DNA of 64,000 nt, taken from the NCBI RefSeq assembly GCF_016887565.1, contig NZ_CP069396.1:11266001-11330000 (forward strand), read 5' to 3'. Below, in pieces: positions 55,008 to 63,836 of the stretch (its first letter is position 1; the number at the start of each line of letters is the position of its first letter). The stretch comes from Archangium violaceum. GTDB lineage: Bacteria; Myxococcota; Myxococcia; Myxococcales; Myxococcaceae. Under the pieces are notes generated by a model. It did no database searches. It saw only the letters and a list, made by a program, of their open reading frames with translations, and had not been told where the DNA came from. Position numbers and translations under genes: made by a program.

Positions 55008-56372
55008 TCAGTCGTGGTACCGCATCCAGTCGAGGATGCGCGGCCACACCGAATCCTGCGCGTCGTCCGCGAGGAACAGGTCCGCGTGCCCGTAGTCCAG
55101 CACGCGGGCCTCCGCCGGGAAGCGCTGCTGCAGGTGGACGGTGACGTCCGTGCTCCCCAGCAGGGAGGTGCTGTAGGTACCGAAGTGACCGAAGCCGCCC
55201 TCGGCCCCCACGTACAGCACCGGGACCTTCACCTGGCTCAGGTAGTCGTCATAGGGGACGTCCGGCGTGCCGCACCACAGCGCCAGCGTGTCCACCTGCT
55301 CGCCGATGCTCTGGTAGGTCGAGGCCTGCAGCAGGAAGTCGTAGAAGTAGCGCTCCCGCGTCCAGGTCGTCCCGGTGGGCAGACCGTCCGCACCGAACTG
55401 GCCGCCGGCGAAGTGGTAGGCCGGGATGATGGCCGGGCTCTGCAGCGCGAAGGTGGCCTGACCCGCCATGAGCGCGGCCTGCCGGTTGGTGAGCCCCGGC
55501 AGGAACGAGGGCGCGTCCGGCTGGGCGATGGCACCCGCCCCGAGCGCCTGGAGCAGACCGCCCGTCGCGCCGCCCTCGTACTGCCCCGCGGCCTGCTGCT
55601 GGGCGAGCGCCGTGTAGCTCTGACACGCCGCCTGGCGCTGCGCCTCGTCACCGGGTGCGAGCTTGTAGGGCATGTCCACGGGGATGAACCCGCTCACCCG
55701 GCGCTTGCCCGGTGGCAGCTTCGCCTCCTCGTTCAGGTACGCGTAGGAGACCGCGGCCCCGCGGCTCCACCCCAGCAGCACCGTCTTCCCGCCCTTGACC
55801 GTGGCGTTGAGCTCATGCACCCCTCGCGCCACCGCCAGCCCGGTGCCCAGGTCCTGGGCGTGCAGGCCCAGGTTCCAGTCCTTCATGAAGGAGAAGTCGG
55901 CCGTGTTGGCCGGGACGTTCACCCAACGCAGGTCGATGCCCCACACGTCCACACCCCGCTGCGCCAGGAAGATGGCGAAGGACTGCTGCCGCGGCACCGC
56001 CGCGCTCCCGGCGCTGGCCAGGAAGGCTCCCCGGAAGCCCCACACGTCCCCGTGCACCAGGAAGACCGACTCCTGCGAGTGCGCCGGCACGCCCTGCGTC
56101 ACCTCGCGCACCACGCGGTGCACGGTGATGCGGTCATACGTCCCGGGCCCCACCCGGAGGTGGAAGCTGTACTCGAAGATGTCGTCGACCAGCTGCCGGC
56201 GCTCGGTGGACTCCAGCGTGCACTGCTCGTCGGAGAGCTCCTCACCGCAGGTCCGCTGGGGATGCTTCGGTGTCGGCCGGGACTCCGGCCTGCCTTCCTC
56301 GGCACGGGCCTGCAGCCCCAGACCCATGACACCGACACACAGCCACGCGAACACCTTGGTTGAAATGCGCAT
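55008..56372 (-). CDS. Secreted alpha/beta hydrolase
   Basis: A 454-residue protein with a signal peptide (FAWLCVGVMGLGLQARA). The hydrolase fold is seen in SVFLVHGDVWGFRGAFL, the nucleophile elbow LLGWSRGAAVSYAY (GxSxG as GWSRG) and the C-terminal LDYGHADLFLADD with the His. A Cys pair (TCGEELSDEQC) lies near the mature N-terminus. The ATG chosen has GGAAGGA upstream. Such large secreted hydrolases occur in many soil bacteria; the ester substrate is unknown. Confidence 0.82.
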   Translation of the reverse strand: MRISTKVFAWLCVGVMGLGLQARAEEGRPESRPTPKHPQRTCGEELSDEQCTLESTERRQLVDDIFEYSFHLRVGPGTYDRITVHRVVREVTQGVPAHSQESVFLVHGDVWGFRGAFLASAGSAAVPRQQSFAIFLAQRGVDVWGIDLRWVNVPANTADFSFMKDWNLGLHAQDLGTGLAVARGVHELNATVKGGKTVLLGWSRGAAVSYAYLNEEAKLPPGKRRVSGFIPVDMPYKLAPGDEAQRQAACQSYTALAQQQAAGQYEGGATGGLLQALGAGAIAQPDAPSFLPGLTNRQAALMAGQATFALQSPAIIPAYHFAGGQFGADGLPTGTTWTRERYFYDFLLQASTYQSIGEQVDTLALWCGTPDVPYDDYLSQVKVPVLYVGAEGGFGHFGTYSTSLLGSTDVTVHLQQRFPAEARVLDYGHADLFLADDAQDSVWPRILDWMRYHD

Positions 56373-56445
56373 ACCGACGTCCTTCCGCATGAAAGACCGC
56401 CCTCAACGGGAAAACTGGTCATCCCGGTCTTTCCTGACAACTGCA

Positions 56446-56475
56446 ATAATGCTTTATTTTTTTAACATTGCGCAA
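56446..56475 (-). promoter_or_regulatory. Candidate promoter for the secreted hydrolase gene
   Basis: On the minus strand TTGCGC (56475-56470) and CATTAT (56451-56446) are 18 bases apart, inside a strikingly AT-rich patch with a seven-A run, the lowest-GC spot nearby. About 75 bases before the gene start. Match to consensus is partial. Confidence 0.35.
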
Positions 56476-56503
56476 GAGTGGGAGATGGACACACGGGAGG
56501 ATT

Positions 56504-57736
56504 TCAGCGCTTTCCGGAGAGGGCGGCGGCCTCGACGATGAGGTCGGCGTAGCGGTTGCGGGGGTCGGCCGGCACGGTGCCGTCGCGGTAGTAGAAGGTG
56601 AAGTCGTCCCAGTCGTCCGGACGGGCATCGTTGGCGAACATCCATGGCCCACTCGCACCTACCCCGGTGCGCCAGGCGCAGCGGAACCAGCCCCGGTACA
56701 GGGCGCGCCGCTCGTCGAGGGAGAAGCCCTCCCGGTTGCGCAGGGCGAACTCGCCGATGAGCAGCGGCTTGCCGAGGTCCCGGGCGATGGCCGCGTGCTC
56801 GGAGAACCAGTGCGCGCCCGCCCGGGCGGTGAAGTCCGGCTTCACGCCGTAGGCCTCCGGGTAGAAGTGCACGCTGGCGAAGTCGATGAAGGGCGAGGCC
56901 GTGTTGCGGCGGAAGCTGGTGCCGCCCTCGAAGAAGGAGGTGCCCGTGCCGCGCCAGAAGAGCTCGTCGTAGCCCGCGGGGGAGGTGTCGAAGCCCTCCT
57001 CGCCGGTGCCCACCAGGTGCCCGGGCGCGTACTCCTTCACCACGGCGGCCACCTCGTCCACCCAGGCCCGCATGGCCACGCCGTCCGGGTCCAATCCCTT
57101 GCCGCGCGGCTCGTTGAGCAGCTCCCAGGCCAGCACCGCCGGGTGCTCGCCGTAACGCAGCCCGTCGAAGGTGTTGACGCGCGAGAGCAGCCGGGCCACG
57201 TGCGCCTTGTAGTGCTCGATGACGGCGCGCTCGGTGAAGAAGCGCGCGTCCCCCTCCACCGGCGAGGGCAGCCCGGCCCATTCCACGTACCGCCGGGTGC
57301 CCCCGTAGGCATCCCAGTAGTTGCCTAGCGGGAGGACGAGCTTCACCCCGTACGCGGAGGCCCGGGTGAGCACCAGGTCCAGCCCGCGCAGGGACACCTC
57401 GTCATACTGCAACGGGGCCACCTGGATGGCGGAGTCCCCCCGCTTGTCGGCCGCGTCGTTGTAGCCCGTGGTGCGCACGGCCCACACCCCGAGCGCCGCG
57501 GCCTTGGCGAGCGTCTCCTCCACGGCGGGCGACTCGGCGCGGCCGCGCCGCAGGTCGCGCGCGGCCTCCTCCTGGAGGTAGTAGGCGTTGAGCAGCACCG
57601 CCGCGGAGGGCGTCTCGCCGAGCCGCATCACCGGCGCCTCGGGGCAGTCCGAGGCCTCCGCCTGGAGCTCCTCGAGGGAGTCCTCGCCACACGCCACCAC
57701 CGAGAGCAGCAGCACCACCAGGAAAGGGGCTCGCAT
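56504..57736 (-). CDS. GH5-like glycoside hydrolase lipoprotein
   Basis: A 410-residue protein, lipid Cys at residue 16 (LLLSVVAC). The barrel enzyme has the acid/base Glu in LAWELLNEPRGKGLDP (about residue 205) and the nucleophile Glu in PLLIGEFALRNREG (about residue 328), with WAVRTTGYND and DFASVHFYPE in between. This arrangement fits GH5, especially the beta-mannanase-like branch, acting on plant or fungal polysaccharides. Envelope-anchored. It ends 130 bases before the hydrolase start and follows the deformylase... the two lie 4 bases apart on the same strand, deformylase first. Confidence 0.85.
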   Translation of the reverse strand: MRAPFLVVLLLSVVACGEDSLEELQAEASDCPEAPVMRLGETPSAAVLLNAYYLQEEAARDLRRGRAESPAVEETLAKAAALGVWAVRTTGYNDAADKRGDSAIQVAPLQYDEVSLRGLDLVLTRASAYGVKLVLPLGNYWDAYGGTRRYVEWAGLPSPVEGDARFFTERAVIEHYKAHVARLLSRVNTFDGLRYGEHPAVLAWELLNEPRGKGLDPDGVAMRAWVDEVAAVVKEYAPGHLVGTGEEGFDTSPAGYDELFWRGTGTSFFEGGTSFRRNTASPFIDFASVHFYPEAYGVKPDFTARAGAHWFSEHAAIARDLGKPLLIGEFALRNREGFSLDERRALYRGWFRCAWRTGVGASGPWMFANDARPDDWDDFTFYYRDGTVPADPRNRYADLIVEAAALSGKR

Positions 57737-57740
57737 GTTC

Positions 57741-58343
57741 TCAGCCCCGAGGCTCGTTCAATCCGAGGGCCTGGCGCACCTCTTCCACCGTGCGCGAGGC
57801 CCAGTGGCGGCGGTGGTTGTCCAGGGTGGAGAAGCTGCGCGGCTCCATCCGGTCGATGTAGAGCGTGCCATCCAGGTGGTCTATCTCGTGCTGGAGGATG
57901 CGGGCGTACCAGCCGCGCGCCGAGATGGATACGGGCTGACCCTTCTCGTCGAACGCCTCCACGCGCACGGCGCGGGCCCGGCGCACCAGCGCGGAGAAGC
58001 CGCTGACACTCAGACAGCCCTCGTGGAATTCCACGGGTGTCGGGTCCTCCACCACGAGACGCGGGTTGATGAGGACGTGGAAGGGCACGGGCTGGCGCTC
58101 GCGCGCGGCCAGCTCCGCGGGTGGGAGGGCCGCCTGGTACTCGGCCCGGTCCTCGATGACCGCGAGCCGCACATCCACCCCCACCTGCGGCGCGGCCAGG
58201 CCCACGCCCGGAGCATCCCGCATGGTGTCGCGCATGAGGGCGATGAGTTGCCCGATGGCGAGGCTCGTCATCTCCTCGGGGGTGAGCTCTCTCGCGCGCC
58301 GGCGCAGCACCGGCTCTCCCGTCTGGACGATCTTCAGGACCAT
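57741..58343 (-). CDS. def: Peptide deformylase
   Basis: A 200-residue metalloenzyme. The three motifs are [10 protein letters not shown] (I), EGCLSVSG (II, metal Cys) and QHEIDHLDG (III, two metal His and catalytic Glu). It removes the formyl group from new proteins. I start at the ATG giving MVLKIVQ; an upstream ATG adds 7 residues. It precedes the GH5 gene by 4 bases. No methionyl-tRNA formyltransferase gene adjoins, so it may be an extra copy. Confidence 0.95.
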   Translation of the reverse strand: MVLKIVQTGEPVLRRRARELTPEEMTSLAIGQLIALMRDTMRDAPGVGLAAPQVGVDVRLAVIEDRAEYQAALPPAELAARERQPVPFHVLINPRLVVEDPTPVEFHEGCLSVSGFSALVRRARAVRVEAFDEKGQPVSISARGWYARILQHEIDHLDGTLYIDRMEPRSFSTLDNHRRHWASRTVEEVRQALGLNEPRG

Positions 58344-58395
58344 GGAGCGAGGATAGCTTGGCATCGGCGGAGAAATAGGCTCTTAAGCGGGCGCC

Positions 58396-58812
58396 ATGAG
58401 TCCGACACTCGATGTCCGCAACCTGCAGCACTCGGTGGAGCTGTCCGCCGCGCCGGAGGCCATCTACGACGCGCTGCTGGACGCACGGCAACATGCCGCC
58501 TTCACCGGCTTCGACGCGGAGATCGACGCACGCGAGGGCGGGGCCTTCTCCACCTGTGAAGGACGCAACAGGGGCTACACGCTGGTGCTCGTGCCCGGGC
58601 GGCGCATCGTGCAGGCGTGGACGCACCGGGACTGGCCCGAGCACCACTACTCCATCGCCACCTTCGACCTGGCGCCCATGGGGAGGGGCACGCGGCTCAC
58701 CTTCACGCAGGTGGGGGTGCCGGCGGAGGCCTACGCATGGCTCGACGAGGGCTGGCGCACCACCTACTGGGGACCCCTCGCGCGCTACCTCGCCATGCGG
58801 CGCCGGGGGTGA
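58396..58812 (+). CDS. SRPBCC/AHSA1-like protein
   Basis: A 138-residue single-domain protein. The opening VELSAAPEAIYDALLDARQHAAFTG and the later VPGRRIVQAWTHRDWPEHHYS and GTRLTFTQVGVPAEAYAWLDEGW follow the AHSA1 (Hsp90 co-chaperone) and START-like fold with a deep ligand pocket. Ligand unknown. Divergent from deformylase. Confidence 0.87.
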   Translation: MSPTLDVRNLQHSVELSAAPEAIYDALLDARQHAAFTGFDAEIDAREGGAFSTCEGRNRGYTLVLVPGRRIVQAWTHRDWPEHHYSIATFDLAPMGRGTRLTFTQVGVPAEAYAWLDEGWRTTYWGPLARYLAMRRRG

Positions 58813-58825
58813 CTCGCGGAGCCCG

Positions 58826-59704
58826 TCACCGCGGCCCGCAGATCCAAAGGTTGTGAACCGGGATTTCGTCGCATTGCCGCCGGGGACCGCACACCTCCTC
58901 CTCGTCCGGTCCGCACCGCTGCCGGCATGTGTCCATGAAACATACGAACCCCTCGGAACAAGGGCGCTGCTCGTCACAGGGGCTCAAGCACTGCATTTCG
59001 GCGGTCCAAGCCTCCGCACCAGGCGAATAACCGATGTCGCATTGCTGCCCTTCGGGACACGGTTGCCGCTGGCAGTTCTCGCCACGAACGCGCATACAAC
59101 TGGCATTGTCGGTACCCGCCCCCACACATTCCCGACCCTCTGGACAATCTCCGCCCTTGCAAAAAGGCCGACAGGAGGGAGCGTCCGGGCCTCCCCGACA
59201 AACGAAACCCGCGGGGCAGCTCGAAGGCACATCCATCTGACAAGGCCGGCCACAATGGCCATCACCACAGATCAGCCCACGTTCACAAGCGGACTCCGGA
59301 TCAGGCGCGCTGTCGAAACAAGGCTGCCCCTCTTTTCGAGAGCCAATGAGAACACACCGACGCACCAGAAGGCCACCTTCCGGTACCTCCCGGGTTCGAC
59401 ACGTGAAGCCCTGCTTGCATTGCAGGTCCGTCAGACACGAGCTGCCAATACAGATGCGCTCCCCACCCAGGGAAAGACTCAGACACCCCAGGGGAGGCTC
59501 GCAGTCCTTCTGGCTCTCGCAGGAACGCCCATAGGTCAACAGCGCACGTCTTTCATCTCGAGCAAGGATGGGCACGACTCTGGCCCCCTGCTGAGTCATG
59601 GTCCTCGTCTGATATTCCCTCAGCTGGGCTCCGCAGTGATCGAACATGAACGACAGCGGAAGCATCAACCCCACGGTGACACCCAAGATCGTGCGCCACT
59701 TCAT
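58826..59704 (-). CDS. Cys-rich secreted protein of unknown function
   Basis: A 292-residue protein with an N-terminal hydrophobic stretch (ILGVTVGLMLPLSFMF) followed by CGAQ, then about 28 Cys spread over EGF-like or stefin-like small disulfide units (SCESQKDCEPPLGCL; CKQGFTCRT; CPAGFVCRG; CPEGQQCDIG). Many start with CxxxxxC and end GFxC. Probably exported and disulfide-rich. Base composition is clearly lower in GC than the neighbours. It overlaps the next upstream gene by 4 bases (ATGA). No function known. Confidence 0.78.
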   Translation of the reverse strand: MKWRTILGVTVGLMLPLSFMFDHCGAQLREYQTRTMTQQGARVVPILARDERRALLTYGRSCESQKDCEPPLGCLSLSLGGERICIGSSCLTDLQCKQGFTCRTREVPEGGLLVRRCVLIGSRKEGQPCFDSAPDPESACERGLICGDGHCGRPCQMDVPSSCPAGFVCRGGPDAPSCRPFCKGGDCPEGRECVGAGTDNASCMRVRGENCQRQPCPEGQQCDIGYSPGAEAWTAEMQCLSPCDEQRPCSEGFVCFMDTCRQRCGPDEEEVCGPRRQCDEIPVHNLWICGPR

Positions 59705-59939
59705 TCGCATTTCCAGTAACACGCATCTGGACGGTTCTTCGGATCATCGCAGTGCCACACCAACTTGCGACCCTTACCTCGACACTCAATGTCCTTCCCC
59801 ATTTCGCGCTGCCGCTCGTCGTGCTGCTCCTCGATGTCCTCACGCATCGCATCGTCCAGAGCACCCCCCTTCCCATAGAGCTGCTCCGGGCACCCATTCC
59901 CGCCAGCAGCGCGATACCCAACACGAGCCCCCAACGCAT
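59701..59939 (-). CDS. Small Cys-containing lipoprotein with an apparent frameshift
   Basis: Two frames share one likely gene. From the ATG at 59939 the frame gives MRWGLVLGIALLAG, a clear signal peptide. The mature-like part (CPEQLYGKGGALDDAMRED and on to CDDPKNRPDACYWKCE) is in the next frame, whose open frame begins at 59988. The switch falls at a GCGGGAATGGG run: one base missing from the G-run would explain it and would yield LAGNGC, a plausible lipobox. So this is either a real frameshift or a sequencing error. Its stop overlaps the following gene (ATGA). It cannot be read as one uninterrupted protein as it stands. Confidence 0.6.
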
Positions 59940-60001
59940 GAAGCGTCCTCCTCGGTGGTGAGACGAGGGTCGCGACCCGTCTCTTCACTCCGAGTGTAAG
60001 T

Positions 60002-61909
60002 TCACCGGGGCATGCGGTACAGCACGATGCTGGAGCGCGGCGCCTGGAAGAGGAACTGCGCGCCGCGTTGCTCCTTCAGGGCCCGCTCCGCCGCCGAGCC
60101 GCCGCGCACCCCCACCCAGCGCGGTTTCAGCGCGTCGATGCGCGCGAGGTAATCCCTCACATCCACGTCGCTCGGCACGTACTCCACCCGGGTGCGGTAA
60201 TCCCTCGTGAAGAACTCGGACAGGAAGTCCACCGACTGGTCATACACGACCACGTCGCCCGCCTGCAGCTCGCGCTCCTTGAGCAGGTTCCACTCGGTGG
60301 GCCACAACCAATCCACCACCTGCAACGCCGAGCGCTGCAACGGGCTCGCACGCAACGCCTCGCCGAAGTGCTTCGCGTACATGAACACGTCCACCTGCCG
60401 GACCTGCGCTCTGGCCCCCTGCCAGAACGTGATGCCCGTGAGCACCAGGAAGGCCAGCGACAGACCCGGCCGCAGCGGCCCTCGCAACAGCCGCCCGTGC
60501 ACCACGCCCAGCGCCACCAGCCCCGCGGTGGCCACTCCCATCACGAAGCGCGGCCACCACGCCGCCTGCACCGCGAGCGACACCACCGCGAGCGCGAGGA
60601 TGGGCAGATTGCGTTTCCAGCTCCTCGGGCTCAGCAGCTCCAACATCAGCAATATCAGACACGGCACCAGCAGGTAGGCGAACACCGGACCGAAGCCGCC
60701 CGTGCGCACGTCCGGCCAGAAGGTGGGCACCTCCGCGTACCAGCTCCGCAGCAGCTTCATGAACGCGCCTGGCGCACCGAAGAAGAGCGGGCTCTCCCCG
60801 GGCCGCGAGCCGTAGAAATCGGAGGGATCGAACTGCCCGGGCAGCTCCTTGCCCAGCAGCGGCACCTTCACCCGAAAAGCCCACAGCGGATTGCCCGTCT
60901 TCCACAGGTTCTGGAAGTACTTGAACGAGCCCACCACCATCAGCGCGAGCACCGACAGCACCACGTCCCCCACCCGCCTCGCCCGCTCGCCTCGCGCGTG
61001 CCACAGCTCCAGCGCGCACCGCACGGCGATCCACGGCCCGAGCATCAGCAGGTGGAAGGCCCCCGTCATCTTCGTGCCCGCGTACAGCCCGAGCGCCAGC
61101 AGGCACATCCACCGGTCCCGCGCCGTGGGACGCTCCCGCAGGAAGAACACCGCCGCGCTCAACAAGGCGCCACACGCCACGTCCACGTGCGTGCTCCACA
61201 CCTGCAGGAACATCGGCGGCAGCAGCACCCACGCCGCGCCCACTCCCGCCGCGAAGGCCTTGCGCGCTCCCGCGGCTCGCGCCCACGCCGCCGTCACCGC
61301 CGCGCCCAGCACCGCGAAGGGCAACTGCGAGCTGTCGTCCAGCCGGTTGTCGAGCGGGAAGATGCAGTTCCACGCCGCCAGCAGCTCCACGTTCTTCGGG
61401 TGGCTCTGCGTCCACGGCACCGACGTCTCGATCCAATCCAGCGAGCCCATCTGGATGGCGTAGGCCGTGATGGGCACGTGGTACCACGTCGGGTCCCACG
61501 TCCAGGACTTGTAGATCCACACCAGCAGCGCGGCGAAGAGCAGCACGCCCGCGGCGGCCACCACCATGAGCACCGCCGGCTCGCGCTCCCTCCACGCATC
61601 CCGGGCCAGCCTCGCGGGCGCGCCCGCGTCCGAGCGCAACAACGCCAGCGCCCGCTCACGCCCCAGCCGGCGCCACGCCACCCACGCGGGCACCGCGAAC
61701 ACCACCGGCGCCAGCAGCCCGAGCCACACCGGCCGCAACAACCCCGGCAACCCCAACGCCTGCATGACCACCAGGATGAGCGAGGGCGCCACCAGCAGCG
61801 TGGCGATGAGCCGGTGCAACACACCCCGCTCCGGATAGAGCGCCGCCGCCACCAGCCAGCTGGCCCCCAGGCACATCAGCGTCTCGATGATCCAGATGAT
61901 CCAACCCAT
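60002..61909 (-). CDS. Polytopic membrane protein, glycosyltransferase-like
   Basis: A 635-residue protein with about 12 membrane helices. A long luminal region after helix 1-4 contains WDPTWYHVPITAYAIQMGSL, and SHPKNVELLAAWN; later helices include STHVDVACGALLSAAVFFL and YAGTKMTGAFHLL. The C-terminal 200 residues are soluble. The layout resembles GT-C glycosyltransferases or O-antigen ligases/ polyprenol-linked sugar transferases, but the catalytic Asp motif is not decisive. It is transcribed away from the TPR/cyclic-nucleotide gene. Confidence 0.75.
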   Translation of the reverse strand: MGWIIWIIETLMCLGASWLVAAALYPERGVLHRLIATLLVAPSLILVVMQALGLPGLLRPVWLGLLAPVVFAVPAWVAWRRLGRERALALLRSDAGAPARLARDAWREREPAVLMVVAAAGVLLFAALLVWIYKSWTWDPTWYHVPITAYAIQMGSLDWIETSVPWTQSHPKNVELLAAWNCIFPLDNRLDDSSQLPFAVLGAAVTAAWARAAGARKAFAAGVGAAWVLLPPMFLQVWSTHVDVACGALLSAAVFFLRERPTARDRWMCLLALGLYAGTKMTGAFHLLMLGPWIAVRCALELWHARGERARRVGDVVLSVLALMVVGSFKYFQNLWKTGNPLWAFRVKVPLLGKELPGQFDPSDFYGSRPGESPLFFGAPGAFMKLLRSWYAEVPTFWPDVRTGGFGPVFAYLLVPCLILLMLELLSPRSWKRNLPILALAVVSLAVQAAWWPRFVMGVATAGLVALGVVHGRLLRGPLRPGLSLAFLVLTGITFWQGARAQVRQVDVFMYAKHFGEALRASPLQRSALQVVDWLWPTEWNLLKERELQAGDVVVYDQSVDFLSEFFTRDYRTRVEYVPSDVDVRDYLARIDALKPRWVGVRGGSAAERALKEQRGAQFLFQAPRSSIVLYRMPR

Positions 61910-62042
61910 GGCGCTCGTGGACGCGGACAGTGCCCCAGCCCGGTGAACCCCGCAAGCCGCGTCTCTCGCGTCACGACCTGGACACTCCGGGGTGGCTTTA
62001 CCCGATCCTCCATCTGACCGATCATGTGCCCAGGAGGTTCCC

Positions 62043-63281
62043 GTGGCGATCCAACCCGCCGATATCCCGCTGCTGGTCCGGCAATACAAGGACAGCGCCG
62101 CCGCCAACATCCTGCAGGGGAAACCCGAGGAGGCTCTGGCCGACTACCGCAAGGTGGTGGACCTCAGCCCGCATGACACCGCCGCCCGCCTCAAGGTGGC
62201 CGAGCTCCTCGCCCAGCTCGGACACCGGCAGGAGGCCGTCCGCGAGTTCCACTACCTCGCCATCCGCTACGCCGCCGAGGGCCACACCATCCACGCGATC
62301 GCCGCCTGCAAGCTCATCCTCGCGATCGATCCGGAGCACCAGGCCACGCAGGAGAACCTGGCCAGCCTCATCGCGATGCAGAGCGCCGAGGAGCGCCAGC
62401 ACCCCGAGCGCACCGAGCCCCTCGAGGCCGCCACCGAGTCGCCCAAGCGCGTCCCCACGCCCCTCTTCTCCCAGCTCCCCCGCGACGTCTTCGTGGCCCT
62501 CCTGGGCGAGCTGGAGATGCGCCGGGTGGCCGGCGGCGAGCGCATCATCACCGAGGGCGAGCGCGGCAACTCCATGTTCATCCTGGAGCAGGGCACCGTG
62601 CGCGTGGTGCACACGCCTGAGAACGGGCAACCGCGCACGCTGGCCGAGCTGGGTGAGGGCTCCTTCTTCGGAGAGATGGGGCTCATCTCGGACGCCCCGC
62701 GCGTGGCCAGCGTCATCGCCACCCGGGACTGCACCCTGCTGGAGGTGACGCGGGAGATGCTCACCCGGCTCGGTGCCCGCTTCCCCGTGCTCGAGCAGGT
62801 GGTGCAGCAGTTCTACAAGGACCGGCTGCTGGACACCCTGCTCAAGACCAGCCCCCTCTTCCAGCCGCTCTCCGACGAGCAGAAGCAGGCCATCGCCGAG
62901 CGCTTCCAGAGCCGAAGCGTGGAGCCGGGGACCGTGCTGCTCCAACAGGGACAGCGCAGCCACGCGCTCCACCTGCTGCTGCGCGGCCGCTGCTCCGTGG
63001 TGCACCAGGATCTCAAGGGCACCGAGCTGCCCTACCCGGACATGACGGAGGGCGCCATCTTCGGGGAGATCTCCCTGATGCTCGACCTGCGCATCACCGC
63101 CACCGTGAGGGCCGCCACGCCCTGCCTGCTGCTGGTGTTGGATCAGGACACCGTGAAGGAGCGGGTGCTGACCCACCCCGAGGTCCGCCGGAGGCTCACC
63201 CAGCTCACCCGCGAGCGGCTGGACCGGACGGCCACGATGCTGGCCGAGGGCGCCGAGGTCCAGGACTCCTTCCTCATCTGA
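62043..63281 (+). CDS. TPR protein with two cyclic-nucleotide-binding domains
   Basis: A 412-residue cytosolic protein starting at GTG after AGGAGG. TPR helices occupy residues 20-125 (NILQGKPEEALADYRKVVDL; RYAAEGHTIHAIAACKLIL). Two cNMP-binding folds follow: residues 150-265 (GELGEGSFFGEMGLISDAPRVAS) and 275-395 (MTEGAIFGEISLMLDLRITATV). Each has the phosphate-cassette-like FGEMGL/FGEISL, with Arg and Thr/Ala following in varied order, so cyclic nucleotide binding is likely but not certain. No DNA-binding or catalytic domain. It probably senses cAMP, perhaps that made by the class III cyclase at 40138. Confidence 0.85.
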   Translation: MAIQPADIPLLVRQYKDSAAANILQGKPEEALADYRKVVDLSPHDTAARLKVAELLAQLGHRQEAVREFHYLAIRYAAEGHTIHAIAACKLILAIDPEHQATQENLASLIAMQSAEERQHPERTEPLEAATESPKRVPTPLFSQLPRDVFVALLGELEMRRVAGGERIITEGERGNSMFILEQGTVRVVHTPENGQPRTLAELGEGSFFGEMGLISDAPRVASVIATRDCTLLEVTREMLTRLGARFPVLEQVVQQFYKDRLLDTLLKTSPLFQPLSDEQKQAIAERFQSRSVEPGTVLLQQGQRSHALHLLLRGRCSVVHQDLKGTELPYPDMTEGAIFGEISLMLDLRITATVRAATPCLLLVLDQDTVKERVLTHPEVRRRLTQLTRERLDRTATMLAEGAEVQDSFLI

Positions 63282-63287
63282 GCACCG

Positions 63288-63836
63288 CTAGTCGCGGTCG
63301 TAGATGGGGTTCTCCGTCAGCCAGGCGGAGAAGAGCGCGTCGGCGAAGTCCTTGCCGGGGATGACGGCGCCCCGGCTCCCCTCGCCAGAGATGAGCAGTC
63401 CCTGATCCGGCAGGTAGGTGATGAGGAGCTTGTCGCCCTTGCGCACGCCGCGCAGCGACTGGACGAGCAGCTCCGAGTTGCGCCTCATCTCCGGCGAGCC
63501 GGCCGCCTTGCTGTGCGAGAGGAAGTTGCGGAAGGCATCCGCCAGCTGCTCGCGCTTGATGCTGCGCCGGAAGTGGAGCTGGAGCTGCTTGGGCCCCTGA
63601 AACGCGATGGCCTCCCTCATGGAGGACGGCTTCTGCTCCAGGTAGAGGCCCCAGACGTAGATTTCGAAGAAGAGCTTCTTCTTGAGGTCCACGTGGTTCA
63701 GGGCCAGCTCCTTGCCCGCCAGGGAGATGGAGTCCGGCAGGCGAACGCCCGCCATCACCCGGGCCTCGGCCGTCCCCGCCACCAGCGCCAGCGCCAACAC
63801 CAGCCACCGCACTCCCCGCAACCTCGGCCCGCTCAT
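63288..63836 (-). CDS. Chalcone isomerase-like protein with signal peptide
   Basis: A 182-residue exported protein (signal WLVLALALVAGTAEA). The mature part follows the bacterial chalcone-isomerase-like fold: GVRLPDSISLAGKELALNH, FFEIYVWGLYLEQKPSS, LQLHFRRSIKREQLADAF and ITYLPDQGLLISGEG. These relatives lack the plant active site and their activity is unknown. The start is the ATG after GAAGGAC; the frame is open upstream. The last 164 bases of the window carry no recognised gene. Confidence 0.85.
   Translation of the reverse strand: MSGPRLRGVRWLVLALALVAGTAEARVMAGVRLPDSISLAGKELALNHVDLKKKLFFEIYVWGLYLEQKPSSMREAIAFQGPKQLQLHFRRSIKREQLADAFRNFLSHSKAAGSPEMRRNSELLVQSLRGVRKGDKLLITYLPDQGLLISGEGSRGAVIPGKDFADALFSAWLTENPIYDRD

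Noticed and set aside
58826-59990. Recent horizontal island by lower GC
   Set aside because: Lower GC here may follow from Cys/Asn-rich protein content; no flanking repeats or mobility genes.
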